A DNA stretch of 64,000 nt, from contig NZ_CP084472.1 of assembly GCF_020405225.1 (NCBI RefSeq), forward strand, positions 1,054,001 through 1,118,000. Reading direction: 5' to 3'. Each line of letters opens with the position of its first letter. Within the stretch, counting starts at the first letter, position 1. A model generated the notes under the pieces. It made no database searches, had not been told where the DNA came from, and saw nothing but the letters and a program-made list of their open reading frames with translations. This document shows positions 50,197 to 58,464 of this stretch, one piece after another. The DNA comes from Natrinema sp. DC36. GTDB lineage: Archaea; Halobacteriota; Halobacteria; Halobacteriales; Natrialbaceae. The position numbers and the translations under genes are program-made.

Positions 50197-50220
50197 CGTT
50201 TCTGCGTTTCTGCGTTTCTG
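50197..50220 (+). repeat. Three tandem copies of CGTTTCTG
   Basis: Perfect eight-base direct repeats. On the minus strand each reads CAGAAACG, resembling the GAAACG half of an ORB. Placed between the AT-rich block and the ORB pair. Confidence 0.8.
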
Positions 50221-50317
50221 GGATACTGTCTCTCTGGAATCCAATTGCGTCTATTCTCGATTGGAATTGTTCGCAGGAGTGGATATCGATCGTTCAGTGG
50301 AGAGAGTGAGAGAGGGA

Positions 50318-50339
50318 CACACCCCCCTCGCGTTTGTAA
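50318..50339 (-). repeat. ORB element 1 of oriC
   Basis: On the minus strand it contains TTACAAACGCGAGGGG followed by GGTGTG; perfect inverted copy of 50464-50485. G-string orientation faces left. Expected Orc1/Cdc6 binding site. Confidence 0.85.
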
Positions 50340-50445
50340 GGCGATATACGTGTGGGGGTCTTTTGTTGGAACACACCAGTGCCGCGGATGTAAAATTGAT
50401 CCGTATGGATCCAACAGTGTAGAGATCCGGATATAATTCTCGATC

Positions 50446-50456
50446 ACCCCTCCGTT
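50446..50456 (-). repeat. Mini-ORB core
   Basis: Minus strand AACGGAGGGGT matches the archaeal mini-ORB core. Eight bases from ORB element 2 and in opposite orientation to it. Confidence 0.65.
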
Positions 50457-50463
50457 ATTGCCG

Positions 50464-50485
50464 TTACAAACGCGAGGGGGGTGTG
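50464..50485 (+). repeat. ORB element 2 of oriC
   Basis: TTACAAACGCGAGGGG then GGTGTG on the plus strand; inverted copy of element 1, 124 bases apart. Confidence 0.85.
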
Positions 50486-50828
50486 GGCCCCGCGCAGTGA
50501 CCGACGAATCGCTCGTTCGGTCCCTCGAGCCCTCGTTCGCCGTATTCATGTGAATCCTGTCCTCGTTCGTCGAACGGGATCTCACCACCGAAACCGGGTA
50601 CAGCGCGGTCGTTGGCCGGTCGAGCACGCGAGCTTTACATCCGCGACGGGGGTGTCCGTGGGTGGTGACGGGCAGCGTCGGCGGTTAGAAGCGCGAGGCA
50701 GGCGTTCAGGGCAAATTCCGGTTATGCGGCCGCGAGGTTCCACTCGAGTCGCTCTGTCGGGGTATTTACATCCGCGATCGATCCCCACACCTTTATTTCA
50801 ATCCAGTTGGAAGGGGCGCGGTACCGCA

Positions 50829-52058
50829 ATGTCCGCCAACGACGATCGAGACCCGCTCTTTCGGTACGACGATCCGGTCTTCGCCGACGAGCGCCTGCTC
50901 GAGATCACGCACCTCCCAGGCCCCGATCGGATCGTCGGTCGCGACGAGCAGATGCAACGGGTTGCGGACGCCCTGAATCCGGCAGTCTTCGGGAGCGAAC
51001 CCAATCACCTGTTCATCTTCGGCAAGACCGGCACCGGGAAATCGCTCATCTCGCGATCGGTCACCCAGCGCGTGATCACCGAGGCCCAGCACGACGACAT
51101 CACCGTCAAGTACGCATTCATCGACTGCGGCGAGCAGAACACGGAGGCGTCGATCGTCAAGACGATCGCCCAGCTCGTCAACGACCCCGAGGCGAGCGGG
51201 GTCAGCGTCCCCGACCGGGGGTTAGGCACAGGCGACTACTACAAGCGCCTCTGGCAGGCCATCGACCACTGCACCGACGTCACCATCGTCATCCTCGACG
51301 AGATCGACATGCTCGAGGACGACGAGGTCCTCCGGAAACTCTCTCGAGCCGGCGAAAACAGGCGTATCTCGGACTCGAGCATCGGTATCATCGGCATCTC
51401 GAACAAGATCGATTTCCCCGACCACCTCTCCGAACGCGTCAAGTCGAGCCTCTCGCGGGACGAACTGGTCTTCTCGCCGTACGACGCGAACCAGCTCGTC
51501 GAGATCCTCGAGAAGCGCCGCGACGCCTTTCACGACGGCGTGCTTTCCGACGACGTCATTCCGCTCACCGCCGCGCTCGCCGCTCAGGAACACGGGGATG
51601 CCCGCAAGGCGATCGACATCCTCCGGAACGCGGGCCGGATCGCGAAGAAGCGAAGCGATACCCGAGTGACCGCGGATCACGTCCGCGACGCCAAGGAGAA
51701 GACCGAGGCCGACCGGTTCAACGAACTGATCGAGGGCTCTCCACAGCAGGCCAAAGCGATCCTCTACTCGCTGACGCTGCTGACGGAGAACAGTTCGGAA
51801 AAGGAGTTCCCGACGAAGATCATCTACAACCAGTACAAGGAGATCGCCCGCCGACTCGATTTCGACGTCCTCTCCGAGCGCCGCGTCCAGGAGATCCTGC
51901 AGGAACAGAACTTCCTCAACGTGATCCAGTCCGAGCGCGAGGGACGCGGACGCGGCCGCGGCGCACACGCGAAACACCGCCTGCTCGAGAACCCCTCGAT
52001 CGTCAAGAAGGTGCTCCTGCGGGACTCGCGGCTTGCCGTCCTCGAAGACGAAGAGTAA
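50829..52058 (+). CDS. orc1: Origin-binding initiator Orc1/Cdc6
   Basis: 409 residues from the ATG at 50829; upstream in-frame codons lie in the origin and are arginine-rich. AAA+ ATPase: Walker A GKTGTGKS (65 to 72), Walker B VILDEID (154 to 160), then sensor GIIGISNKIDFPDHL and the initiator-specific region LSRDELVFSPYDANQLVEIL. The C-terminal winged helix is at about 310 to 400 (EFPTKIIYNQYKEIARRLDF, LSERRVQEILQEQNFL). It binds ORB repeats and loads MCM. TATA-like TTTATTTC at 50792-50799, then a TCCAGTTGGAAGGGG site before the ATG that may allow autoregulation. Confidence 0.96.
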   Translation: MSANDDRDPLFRYDDPVFADERLLEITHLPGPDRIVGRDEQMQRVADALNPAVFGSEPNHLFIFGKTGTGKSLISRSVTQRVITEAQHDDITVKYAFIDCGEQNTEASIVKTIAQLVNDPEASGVSVPDRGLGTGDYYKRLWQAIDHCTDVTIVILDEIDMLEDDEVLRKLSRAGENRRISDSSIGIIGISNKIDFPDHLSERVKSSLSRDELVFSPYDANQLVEILEKRRDAFHDGVLSDDVIPLTAALAAQEHGDARKAIDILRNAGRIAKKRSDTRVTADHVRDAKEKTEADRFNELIEGSPQQAKAILYSLTLLTENSSEKEFPTKIIYNQYKEIARRLDFDVLSERRVQEILQEQNFLNVIQSEREGRGRGRGAHAKHRLLENPSIVKKVLLRDSRLAVLEDEE

Positions 52059-52143
52059 ACCACGCTCACTCCCGCTTACTGCTCGCTGCGCTCCGACTCG
52101 GCGGAACCGCGATACCTTTTTGTCTCGCTTTCACAGTCCGGGT

Positions 52144-53337
52144 ATGAACAGCGTCGACGCCGCCGGTCTGGGGATCGGAGACGACTACCCGCCCCGGATC
52201 ATGGGCGTACTGAACGTCAGCGAGGAGTCTCCCTACGATCCGAGCGTCTTCGACGATCCCGGCGAGGCGGCTCGCTACGTCGACGAGGAGCTGATCGGCG
52301 AAGGGGCCGATATCGTTGACATCGGCCTCGAGTCCGCGAACAAACGCTTCGACGTGCTCTCGGCCGACGAAGAACTCGAGCGGCTCCACGTCGCGCTCGA
52401 CACGATCGAGAGCGTCTCCGGGGACGCGATCTTCTCGATCGAGACGCGCTACGCCGAGGTCGCCGACGAGGCCCTCTCGCAGGGGTTCGACATGGTCAAC
52501 GACATCTGCGGTTTCGCCGATCCCGAGATGCCGCGCGTCTGCGAGGAGCACGACGTCGCCGTCGCGAAGATGGCGAGTCCGCCGAATCTCGAGCGGCCGG
52601 GGGCGGTCGAGGAAACCGACTGGGCCGTTCGGAAGTCGCCCGACTGGGCGGAAACAGCCGACTACGTCGATCAAGTCTACGAGGCGTTGAAACAGAACGG
52701 GCTGACCGACAAGACGATCGTCGACCCCGCGTTCGGCGGGTGGAGCGAGGCCCAGACGCTCGAGGACGACCGCGAGACGTTCCGCCGGCTTCGGGAGTTC
52801 CGCGCACTCGGGCGACCGATGCTGGTCTCGATCAATCGGAAGAACTTCCTCGGCGAGATCGCGGATCGGGAGACCGAGGAGCGACTCCCGGTCAGCCTCG
52901 CGGCGACATCGATGGCCGTCGAGCGCGGCGCACACGTGATCAGGACCCACGACGTGGCCGAAACGCGGGACGCGGCCCTGATCGGGAAGGCCTTCACCGA
53001 GCGCGCGAGCGTTACCGCGGACGGACTCACGATCTCGCAACTGGACGTCCACTCCACCCGGGAGTTTCGAACGCAGCTCCGGGAACGCGGCATCGATCCC
53101 GCGATTGCCGGCGATTGGCAGCCCCACCTCCTCGAGATCGACGGCCTCGCGCCCGACGCGAGCGACCGGCTCACGACGGTCGCACTCGAGCACGGCGCGG
53201 GCATCCGACGGGTGACCGACGGGAAATGGTTACTCGTTGGATCGACAGGGACTATTTCCGATGTTGCCACCGATTTAACTGCCAAAAACGGTCGTCTCAG
53301 CGATTTCGGACGGGAGTTGTCAAGGGTGCTGCGTTAA
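52144..53337 (+). CDS. Dihydropteroate synthase-family protein, divergent
   Basis: 397 residues from the ATG at 52144. TIM barrel of the pterin-binding family: IMGVLNVSEESPYDPSVFDD, ADIVDIGLESANKRFDVLSA, MVNDICGFADPEMPRVCEEH, RPMLVSINRKNFLGEIADRE. Compared with true DHPS, the GES motif is degenerate (GLES) and the flexible loops differ. About 110 extra residues follow the barrel (LDVHSTREFRTQLRERGIDP onward). It could be a folate/methanopterin-pathway condensing enzyme or a related methyltransferase-type protein. The MptE gene follows, supporting a pterin role. Confidence 0.8.
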   Translation: MNSVDAAGLGIGDDYPPRIMGVLNVSEESPYDPSVFDDPGEAARYVDEELIGEGADIVDIGLESANKRFDVLSADEELERLHVALDTIESVSGDAIFSIETRYAEVADEALSQGFDMVNDICGFADPEMPRVCEEHDVAVAKMASPPNLERPGAVEETDWAVRKSPDWAETADYVDQVYEALKQNGLTDKTIVDPAFGGWSEAQTLEDDRETFRRLREFRALGRPMLVSINRKNFLGEIADRETEERLPVSLAATSMAVERGAHVIRTHDVAETRDAALIGKAFTERASVTADGLTISQLDVHSTREFRTQLRERGIDPAIAGDWQPHLLEIDGLAPDASDRLTTVALEHGAGIRRVTDGKWLLVGSTGTISDVATDLTAKNGRLSDFGRELSRVLR

Positions 53338-53657
53338 GAGAAAGCTTATGCCGGATGCTTCGAAAAGGGGGATTGGACGCCGGGCGGCCTCCCGGGTAGG
53401 GGTACTTTGGAGGCGACCCCCGGCCCACAACACGGAATTATTGTGGTCTTACGCCGACCAGTGACAACCCTCGATTGGGATGTTGCGACCGTCTCATGGC
53501 ACAGTGACGATGCCATCGCCCACGCGAGGTGACCGACGTGCCGGCCCATAGCCCACTCGGTAATCGGTACACATGTTTATCCGATAGCCCACACCGGATG
53601 ACCGGAAACGCGGGATCGAGACCGAACACACAAACCGATAGCGCGACGAGACCGAGC
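53338..53657 (+). ncRNA. Candidate structured RNA or leader between DHPS-family gene and mptE
   Basis: 320 bases without a convincing reading frame but with dense dyads on the plus strand: CCGGGTAGGGGT with ACCCCCGG (about 53393-53425), CCACAA with TTGTGG (about 53426-53447), TGGTC with GACCA (about 53444-53460), ATGGCA with TGCCAT (about 53497-53517), and CCTCG with CGAGG enclosing the last. A TTATGCC element near 53347 could be a promoter; GTTTATCC at 53574-53581 is a TATA box of the mptE leader. Not recognised as a known RNA family. Confidence 0.4.
53574..53581 (+). promoter_or_regulatory. TATA box of mptE
   Basis: GTTTATCC lies about 80 bases before the mptE ATG; it predicts a transcript start near 53604 and a leader of about 55 bases. 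Confidence 0.4.
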
Positions 53658-54365
53658 ATGGAGTTCGACGAGTGGGAGCCCGTCTACGAGGCGATCTGCG
53701 CCGATTTCGGCTACGACCGTGCCGGTGACGAACGAGGACGCGATCTCCTCGCGTCGGTTCTTGAGGAATCGTTCGACCTCGCCGGCCTTTCGTTCGTCAG
53801 CGGAGTGACTGCCGCTATCGCGGGTGCCGGCCCGTCGCTCGAGACCGATCGGCACCTCGAGCGAGCGCGCGAGGCCGACGTCATCCTCGCCGCATCGACG
53901 GCCGTCGACACGCTCGCGAGCCACGGCATCGACGTTGACTGCATGGTGACCGATCTCGACAAGAATCCCGACACCGTCGAACGACTCACAGCTCAGGGCG
54001 TTCCGGTCGCGGTCCACGGCCACGGTGATAACCTCGCGGCGATTCGCGATGTCGTTCCCGAGTGCGACGGTGCGTACGTCCTCCCGACAACGCAGGCTGC
54101 ACCCTGCGGATCGGTCCGAAACGTCGGCGGCTTCACCGACGGCGACCGCGCGGCGTTTCTCGCCGACCACGTCGGCGCCGCGCGCCTCGAGTTCGTCGGC
54201 TGGGATTTCGACGATCCCGCGGTCGACCCCGCGAAGGCTCACAAACTCGAGTGGGCCGAACGCCTCCTTTACTGGCTCGAGTCGCGCCGCGGCGAGCGGT
54301 TCACGGTGCTCGACGGTCGACGAGATGCGATCGATACGGATGGGATTCCCGTCGGCTCGCAGTGA
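53658..54365 (+). CDS. mptE: 6-hydroxymethylpterin diphosphokinase MptE-like
   Basis: 235 residues from the ATG at 53658. Archaeal enzyme that pyrophosphorylates 6-hydroxymethyl-dihydropterin, one step before DHPS. Conserved: EPVYEAICADFGYDRAGDER, TAAIAGAGPSLETDRHLERA, DVDCMVTDLDKNPDTVERLT, AVHGHGDNLAAIRD, VGGFTDGDRAAFLADHVGAA and VGWDFDD. All the family blocks are present. Longer in-frame starts (53529, 53598) add Thr/Arg/Ser-rich residues not in the family. Confidence 0.92.
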   Translation: MEFDEWEPVYEAICADFGYDRAGDERGRDLLASVLEESFDLAGLSFVSGVTAAIAGAGPSLETDRHLERAREADVILAASTAVDTLASHGIDVDCMVTDLDKNPDTVERLTAQGVPVAVHGHGDNLAAIRDVVPECDGAYVLPTTQAAPCGSVRNVGGFTDGDRAAFLADHVGAARLEFVGWDFDDPAVDPAKAHKLEWAERLLYWLESRRGERFTVLDGRRDAIDTDGIPVGSQ

Positions 54366-54406
54366 CTCTCCAGTGCTCCCGATCGCTCGCCTCTCGTGGG
54401 CGGTCC

Positions 54407-54595
54407 TTACCGAATCCGATATTCGACGATGTCGCTTCCGCCGCAGGACGGACACGTCGACACCGACTCGAGCGTCGTGCCACAGCGCCGGCACTCCTCG
54501 ATGACCGTCTGATCGTCGCTTCGACGCAAGGCCGACTCGAGCGCGTTCCGAATCGTCGACTGTGCGGTACCGTTCGATTGTTCCTGACCCCTCAT
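54407..54595 (-). CDS. Small zinc-ribbon protein
   Basis: 62 residues. ECRRCGTTLESVSTCPSCGG carries two CxxC pairs spaced 12 residues apart, a rubredoxin-like ribbon. The N-terminus is polar and helical (STIRNALESALRRSDDQT). Convergent with mptE. An inverted repeat lies directly in front of it at 54610-54630. Role unknown. Confidence 0.75.
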   Translation of the reverse strand: MRGQEQSNGTAQSTIRNALESALRRSDDQTVIEECRRCGTTLESVSTCPSCGGSDIVEYRIR

Positions 54596-54609
54596 GGCCG
54601 TTCAGTTGC

Positions 54610-54630
54610 GAATAACACAATTCGTTATTC
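54610..54630. promoter_or_regulatory. Palindromic operator-like site in front of zinc-ribbon gene
   Basis: GAATAAC, seven bases ACAATTC, GTTATTC: perfect seven-base arms, 15 to 35 bases from the ATG at 54595, overlapping the TATA position, so a bound protein would block transcription. Confidence 0.6.
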
Positions 54631-54874
54631 TCTTCGTACTGTGAACGACACGTGAGCCGATATATTGTCGATGTCCGACTCTCGTGGTAATCGGTCCCTA
54701 TACTCTCGCTCGGCGCTCGTGGTCCATCGGTGCTCGCCGGCCGATTCGTCCCGAACCGGATCGTCGGTCGTCCGTTCGACCTGTTTCCTGCCCACGGTCG
54801 ACCGATTAGCGATCCGCGATCTGATCGAGTCACTGGTAATAACAGTTAAGATGAACAGGTGACCACGATACGAT

Positions 54875-55315
54875 GTGGATCAACGACTCATCGTCACGAC
54901 GCCGTTTCTCATCTACCTCGTGCTCTGTGGGTTGTTCGGGATTGGGCTGTCGACGGTCGACGCCCCGCTCACGCAGGGGCAACCGGCGTTTATCGCCATC
55001 GTCGGACTGCTCGGGCCGCTGGGTGCGATCGGCCTGATCTGGGCGCGTAACTACGCGTACGGCGCGCCGGTGCTGGTCTCGACGCTGCTCACGAACGCGT
55101 GGTTCGTCGTGTACTTCTTCTTCATTCACGACAACCCCGCGAACGTCTTCGCCGTCTCCGGCGACGGGTCGACCGCGTACCTGACTGCAACACTCGGGAT
55201 GATCGCCGGCTCGCTACTTACCGCGGGCGTCGGCTGCTGGCTGTGGTACCACGAGAGCCCGGGCTTTCGCTCGGCGATCGATCGACTTCTCGCTCCCACC
55301 GATACGAAGAACTAA
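54875..55315 (+). CDS. Four-helix membrane protein of unknown function
   Basis: 146 residues from a GTG start at 54875. Four membrane segments: TTPFLIYLVLCGLFGIGLST, FIAIVGLLGPLGAIGLIWAR, PVLVSTLLTNAWFVVYFFFI, LTATLGMIAGSLLTAGVGCW. Both ends are short. The start is inferred from the only start-like codon before the first helix. I do not recognise a family; similar small haloarchaeal membrane proteins are common. Confidence 0.7.
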   Translation: MDQRLIVTTPFLIYLVLCGLFGIGLSTVDAPLTQGQPAFIAIVGLLGPLGAIGLIWARNYAYGAPVLVSTLLTNAWFVVYFFFIHDNPANVFAVSGDGSTAYLTATLGMIAGSLLTAGVGCWLWYHESPGFRSAIDRLLAPTDTKN

Positions 55316-55361
55316 TCGAGAACTGCAACGGTCCAGCGTGCAGTCGTATTTCCGCAGTCTC

Positions 55362-55413
55362 GCTGGTATCCGCGATCGTCGTTCCACGGTTTAGCTGGTA
55401 CCCGCGATCGTCG
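55362..55413 (+). repeat. Near-identical direct repeat upstream of photolyase
   Basis: GCTGGTATCCGCGATCGTCG at 55362-55381 and GCTGGTACCCGCGATCGTCG at 55394-55413, one mismatch, 32-base period. They lie in the 209-base gap before the photolyase GTG at 55525. Confidence 0.55.
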
Positions 55414-55524
55414 AGACTCCATCCTCCCGTCCGAGACGCGGTTCGATGCGCCGCTCGAGTCGCACTGGCGTTCGCGGGGTGCCAGCACCCCGGTATTTTC
55501 GCCCTTCGAGTCCGTACTCCGACC

Positions 55525-56934
55525 GTGATCGTTCACTGGCACCGGCGGGACCTTCGGACGATCGACAACCGCGGGCTCGCACGCGCCGCGTCGATCGACG
55601 ATCCAATCGTCCCGCTGTTCGTCCTCGATCCGACCGTTCTCGAGCACGCGTCGCCGGTGAGGATCGCGTGCCTGCTCGAGGCGCTCCGCGACCTGCGGTC
55701 TCGGTATCGTGAGCACGGGAGCGATCTGATCGTCGAGCGCGGGGAGGCGAGCGGGGTCGTTCCCAACGTCGCCGCCGATTCCGGCGCGTCGAGCGTCGTC
55801 TGGAACGAGGACTACAGTGGCCTCGCGCGGGAGCGCGACCGAGCGGTCCGGGCGGCCCTCGCAGACGACGGCGTCGCCTGCGAGTCGGTCCACGATTCGA
55901 TCCACCACGAACCGGGGTCGATCACGCCGAACCAGGGCGAGCACTACTCGGTCTTTTCGTACTTCTGGACGAAGTGGCGCGATCGCGAGAAGCGGGCACC
56001 TGCGGACGAGCCTGCTGGGACCGATTTCGCGACCGTTTCCGGCGAGACGATTCCGTCGCTCGCGGAGCTCGGGTTCGACGAACCCGCGGCGACGCCGCCC
56101 ACCGTAACGAGGACGGTCGCTCGAGAGCGCGTTGACGACTTCTGTTCGGGGCCGATTTACCGCTACGCCGAGGAGCGCGACTATCCGGCCACTGACGGGA
56201 CGTCGCGACTCTCTCCCCACTGCAAGTGGGGAACGATCGGGCCGCGGGAACTGTACGCGGCCACGGAGCGGGCCGCCGAGCGAGCCGAGACGACCGACGA
56301 CCGCGAGAGCGTCCGCGAGTTCCAGCGCCAACTCGTGTGGCGCGAGTTCTACGCGCACGTCCTCGCGTTCAATCCCGAGACAGTCGTCGAGAACTTCAGC
56401 GGCTACGCGAACGAGATCGAGTGGCGCAACGACCCCGACGAACTCGAGGCGTGGAAGGCCGGCGAGACGGGGTTTCCGATCGTCGACGCCGGGATGCGTC
56501 AGCTCCGCGCGGAGGGGTGGATGCACAACCGTGTGCGGATGCTCGTCGCTTCCTTTCTGACGAAGGACTTGCTGACGGACTGGCGGGCGGGTTACGACTG
56601 GTTCCGGCAGCAGCTCGCCGATCACGACACCGCGAACGACGTCGGCGGCTGGCAGTGGGCCGGGTCGACCGGTACCGACGCGCAGCCGTACTTCCGCGTG
56701 TTCAACCCGATGAAGCAGGGGCGCGAGTACGATCCCGACGGCGAGTACGTCCGCGAGTACGTTTCCGAACTCGGCGAGGCGACCGCCGACGAGATTCACG
56801 GCTGGCACGACCTCGAGCGAGTCGAGCGGGAGCGAATCGCGCCGGCGTATCCGGCACCGATCGTCGAACACGCCGATCGACGGGAGCGGGCGATCGAACT
56901 GTTCGAGCGAGCGCGAGGTGAGGGGAACGACTGA
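55525..56934 (+). CDS. phr: Cryptochrome/photolyase family protein (CPD photolyase)
   Basis: 469 residues from a GTG start at 55525 (VIVHWHRRDLRTIDNRGLAR); longer frames include non-acidic leader. N-terminal antenna-binding alpha/beta domain; C-terminal FAD domain with LSPHCKWGTIGPRELY, LVWREFYAHVLAFNP, GMRQLRAEGWMHNRVRMLVA, DWFRQQLADHDTANDVGGWQ and WAGSTGTDAQPYFRVFNPMK. Uses blue light and FADH- to split pyrimidine dimers; very common in haloarchaea. The class I signature suggests CPD repair, but cryptochrome or 6-4 activity cannot be excluded. Confidence 0.93.
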   Translation: MIVHWHRRDLRTIDNRGLARAASIDDPIVPLFVLDPTVLEHASPVRIACLLEALRDLRSRYREHGSDLIVERGEASGVVPNVAADSGASSVVWNEDYSGLARERDRAVRAALADDGVACESVHDSIHHEPGSITPNQGEHYSVFSYFWTKWRDREKRAPADEPAGTDFATVSGETIPSLAELGFDEPAATPPTVTRTVARERVDDFCSGPIYRYAEERDYPATDGTSRLSPHCKWGTIGPRELYAATERAAERAETTDDRESVREFQRQLVWREFYAHVLAFNPETVVENFSGYANEIEWRNDPDELEAWKAGETGFPIVDAGMRQLRAEGWMHNRVRMLVASFLTKDLLTDWRAGYDWFRQQLADHDTANDVGGWQWAGSTGTDAQPYFRVFNPMKQGREYDPDGEYVREYVSELGEATADEIHGWHDLERVERERIAPAYPAPIVEHADRRERAIELFERARGEGND

Positions 56935-57009
56935 CGGCGGAATCGCCGGTCGCTTCGTCCGAGAGGCCGTAATCACTCCGTCACGCGGATATAACTGCTA
57001 CGTATCAAT

Positions 57010-57020
57010 TGTATATATTT
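57010..57020 (+). promoter_or_regulatory. TATA box of the HalOD1 gene
   Basis: TGTATATATTT about 45 bases before the ATG at 57060; expected transcript start near 57042 and a leader of about 18 bases. Confidence 0.5.
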
Positions 57021-57059
57021 GCCATCATCCTTATCAGCGGGACTAGCAAAGTGACAGGT

Positions 57060-57368
57060 ATGTCCTATCTGGACAATACGTCGACGCCTGACGGGACGGT
57101 TCCGCCGACCCAGGCTATCATCGAGGCCATCGCAGCGCGCGAAGGTGTCGACGTCACCGACGTCGAGCCGCCGGCGTACGACCCGCTGTTTACGGTCGTC
57201 AATCCGGAAGCGCTCGACGAACTGTTTACTACCACCGCCGGTACCGCCAGCAGCGTGGTAGTCCGATTCGAGTACGAGGGCTACGAAATCATCGTTCGCG
57301 ACGGTAGCGACATCGAAATTCGGGATCCCTCGTCCGACGACTCCGTCAATAGTCCGATCGAAGAGTAG
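57060..57368 (+). CDS. HalOD1 domain protein
   Basis: 102 residues from the ATG at 57060. SYLDNTSTPDGTVPPTQAII, EAIAAREGVDVTDVEPPAYD and PLFTVVNPEALDELF with VVVRFEYEGYEIIVRDGSDI form the haloarchaeal output domain 1, a small alpha/beta domain often in stand-alone copies and sometimes fused to signalling proteins. Function is not established; an output or signalling role is the working idea. Twelve bases separate its stop from the convergent isomerase gene. Confidence 0.85.
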   Translation: MSYLDNTSTPDGTVPPTQAIIEAIAAREGVDVTDVEPPAYDPLFTVVNPEALDELFTTTAGTASSVVVRFEYEGYEIIVRDGSDIEIRDPSSDDSVNSPIEE

Positions 57369-57380
57369 CCCCGTTTCGGT

Positions 57381-58349
57381 TCACTCGGCCCAGTGGGCTT
57401 CTCCGGGTTGGGTCTCGAAGATCGCCCGCTCGAGCAGGTCGACCGCCTTCTCGAGGCCCTCCCGGGAGCTTGTCAGCGAGTCCTCGTGTTCGATACTCAG
57501 GGCGCCGTCGTAGCCGACCATGCGAAGCGTCGAAACGATGTCCTTCCAGTGGGCTTCGCCGTGGCCGTAGCCGACCGACCGGAAAAGCCAGGATCGATTC
57601 GGCTCGTCGGTGTACGGCGTCGTATCCAGTACGCCCTTTTCGCGGGCCTGAGCGTCGTAAATTCTGGTGTCCTTGGCGTGGACGTGGTGGATCGCCTCGC
57701 GCTCGCCCAGATATCGGATCGCGTCGGTGATCGTGATCCCCTGCCAGTAGAGGTGCGAGGGATCGAAGTTCGCGCCGATCCGCTCGCCCGTCTCTTCGCG
57801 CAGTCGCGCCATCCCGTGGGGCTCGTAGATCAGCATGTTCGGATGCATCTCGATCGCCACGTCGACCCCGTGATCGTCGGCGTACTCGGCGATCTCGCCC
57901 CAGTACTCGATCGCCCGCTTCCACTGGTACTCGAGGGCCTCGGCGTGTTGGGGCGGCCAGGGTGCGGTGATCCAGTTCGGGGTCTCGTCGTTCGGGCTCC
58001 CCGCCGGGAGCCCCGAGAAACAGGTGACGGTTCCGACCTCGAGCTGGCCGGCTAACCGGATCGCTTCTCGGAGTTCCGTATCGGCCGTCTCGGCTCGCTC
58101 GTCGTCCGGATGCAGCGGGTTGTTGTGGGTTGCGAGCGCGCTGATCCGCATTTCGTACTCCTCGAGGAGGTCGTCGAGTTCGGCTTGCTTGGTCTCGTCG
58201 TCGAGATACTCGGCCCGCGTAATATGGTCCTGGCCGGGATGGCCGCCGACGCCCGGCTCGATCGTTTCGACGCCGATCCCGTCGAGGTAGGGGAGCGCGC
58301 TCTCGAGCGGTTCGTCGGCCAGCGGGGGGGTATGAACGCCGATCTCCAT
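57381..58349 (-). CDS. Sugar phosphate isomerase/epimerase (xylose isomerase-like TIM barrel)
   Basis: 322 residues from the ATG at 58349. AP endonuclease family 2 TIM barrel: GIGVETIEPGVGGHPGQDHI, HGVDVAIEMHPNMLIYEP, GERIGANFDPSHLYWQGITI, IHHVHAKDTRIYD, GYDGALSIEHEDSL. The Glu, Asp and His residues in these segments coordinate the metal. Likely acts on a sugar or inositol derivative together with the Gfo/Idh/MocA enzyme nearby. Exact substrate unknown. Confidence 0.88.
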   Translation of the reverse strand: MEIGVHTPPLADEPLESALPYLDGIGVETIEPGVGGHPGQDHITRAEYLDDETKQAELDDLLEEYEMRISALATHNNPLHPDDERAETADTELREAIRLAGQLEVGTVTCFSGLPAGSPNDETPNWITAPWPPQHAEALEYQWKRAIEYWGEIAEYADDHGVDVAIEMHPNMLIYEPHGMARLREETGERIGANFDPSHLYWQGITITDAIRYLGEREAIHHVHAKDTRIYDAQAREKGVLDTTPYTDEPNRSWLFRSVGYGHGEAHWKDIVSTLRMVGYDGALSIEHEDSLTSSREGLEKAVDLLERAIFETQPGEAHWAE

Positions 58350-58464
58350 GGGAGGGGAGACCACTGCCGGCGCAATAAAACGACGGCCGGCGAGAATCGG
58401 TCGTCGCAGTGCTTCGTCCGGGTATCGGCCGATCGACGTACTCGAGTGGGTCAGCCTTCGAGGG

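Larger units (their letters stand above)
49877..50828. other. Chromosomal replication origin region (oriC) upstream of orc1/cdc6
   Basis: 950 bases without a gene between trmJ and orc1. Contents: (1) an AT-rich, CTAG-dense block 50090-50215; (2) three tandem CGTTTCTG units 50197-50220; (3) two ORB-like elements that are perfect 22-base inverted repeats (50318-50339 and 50464-50485) containing AAACGCGAGGGGGGTGTG; (4) a canonical core AACGGAGGGGT on the minus strand at 50446-50456; (5) further TTACATCCGCG-type sites near 50384, 50636 and 50766. This is the standard plan of haloarchaeal oriC1: paired, oppositely oriented origin recognition boxes with a G-string, an unwinding element, and the adjacent initiator gene. 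Confidence 0.9.

Noticed and set aside
55312-56976. 554-aa minus-strand frame opposite photolyase
   Set aside because: Antisense of the photolyase; long only because of codon bias.
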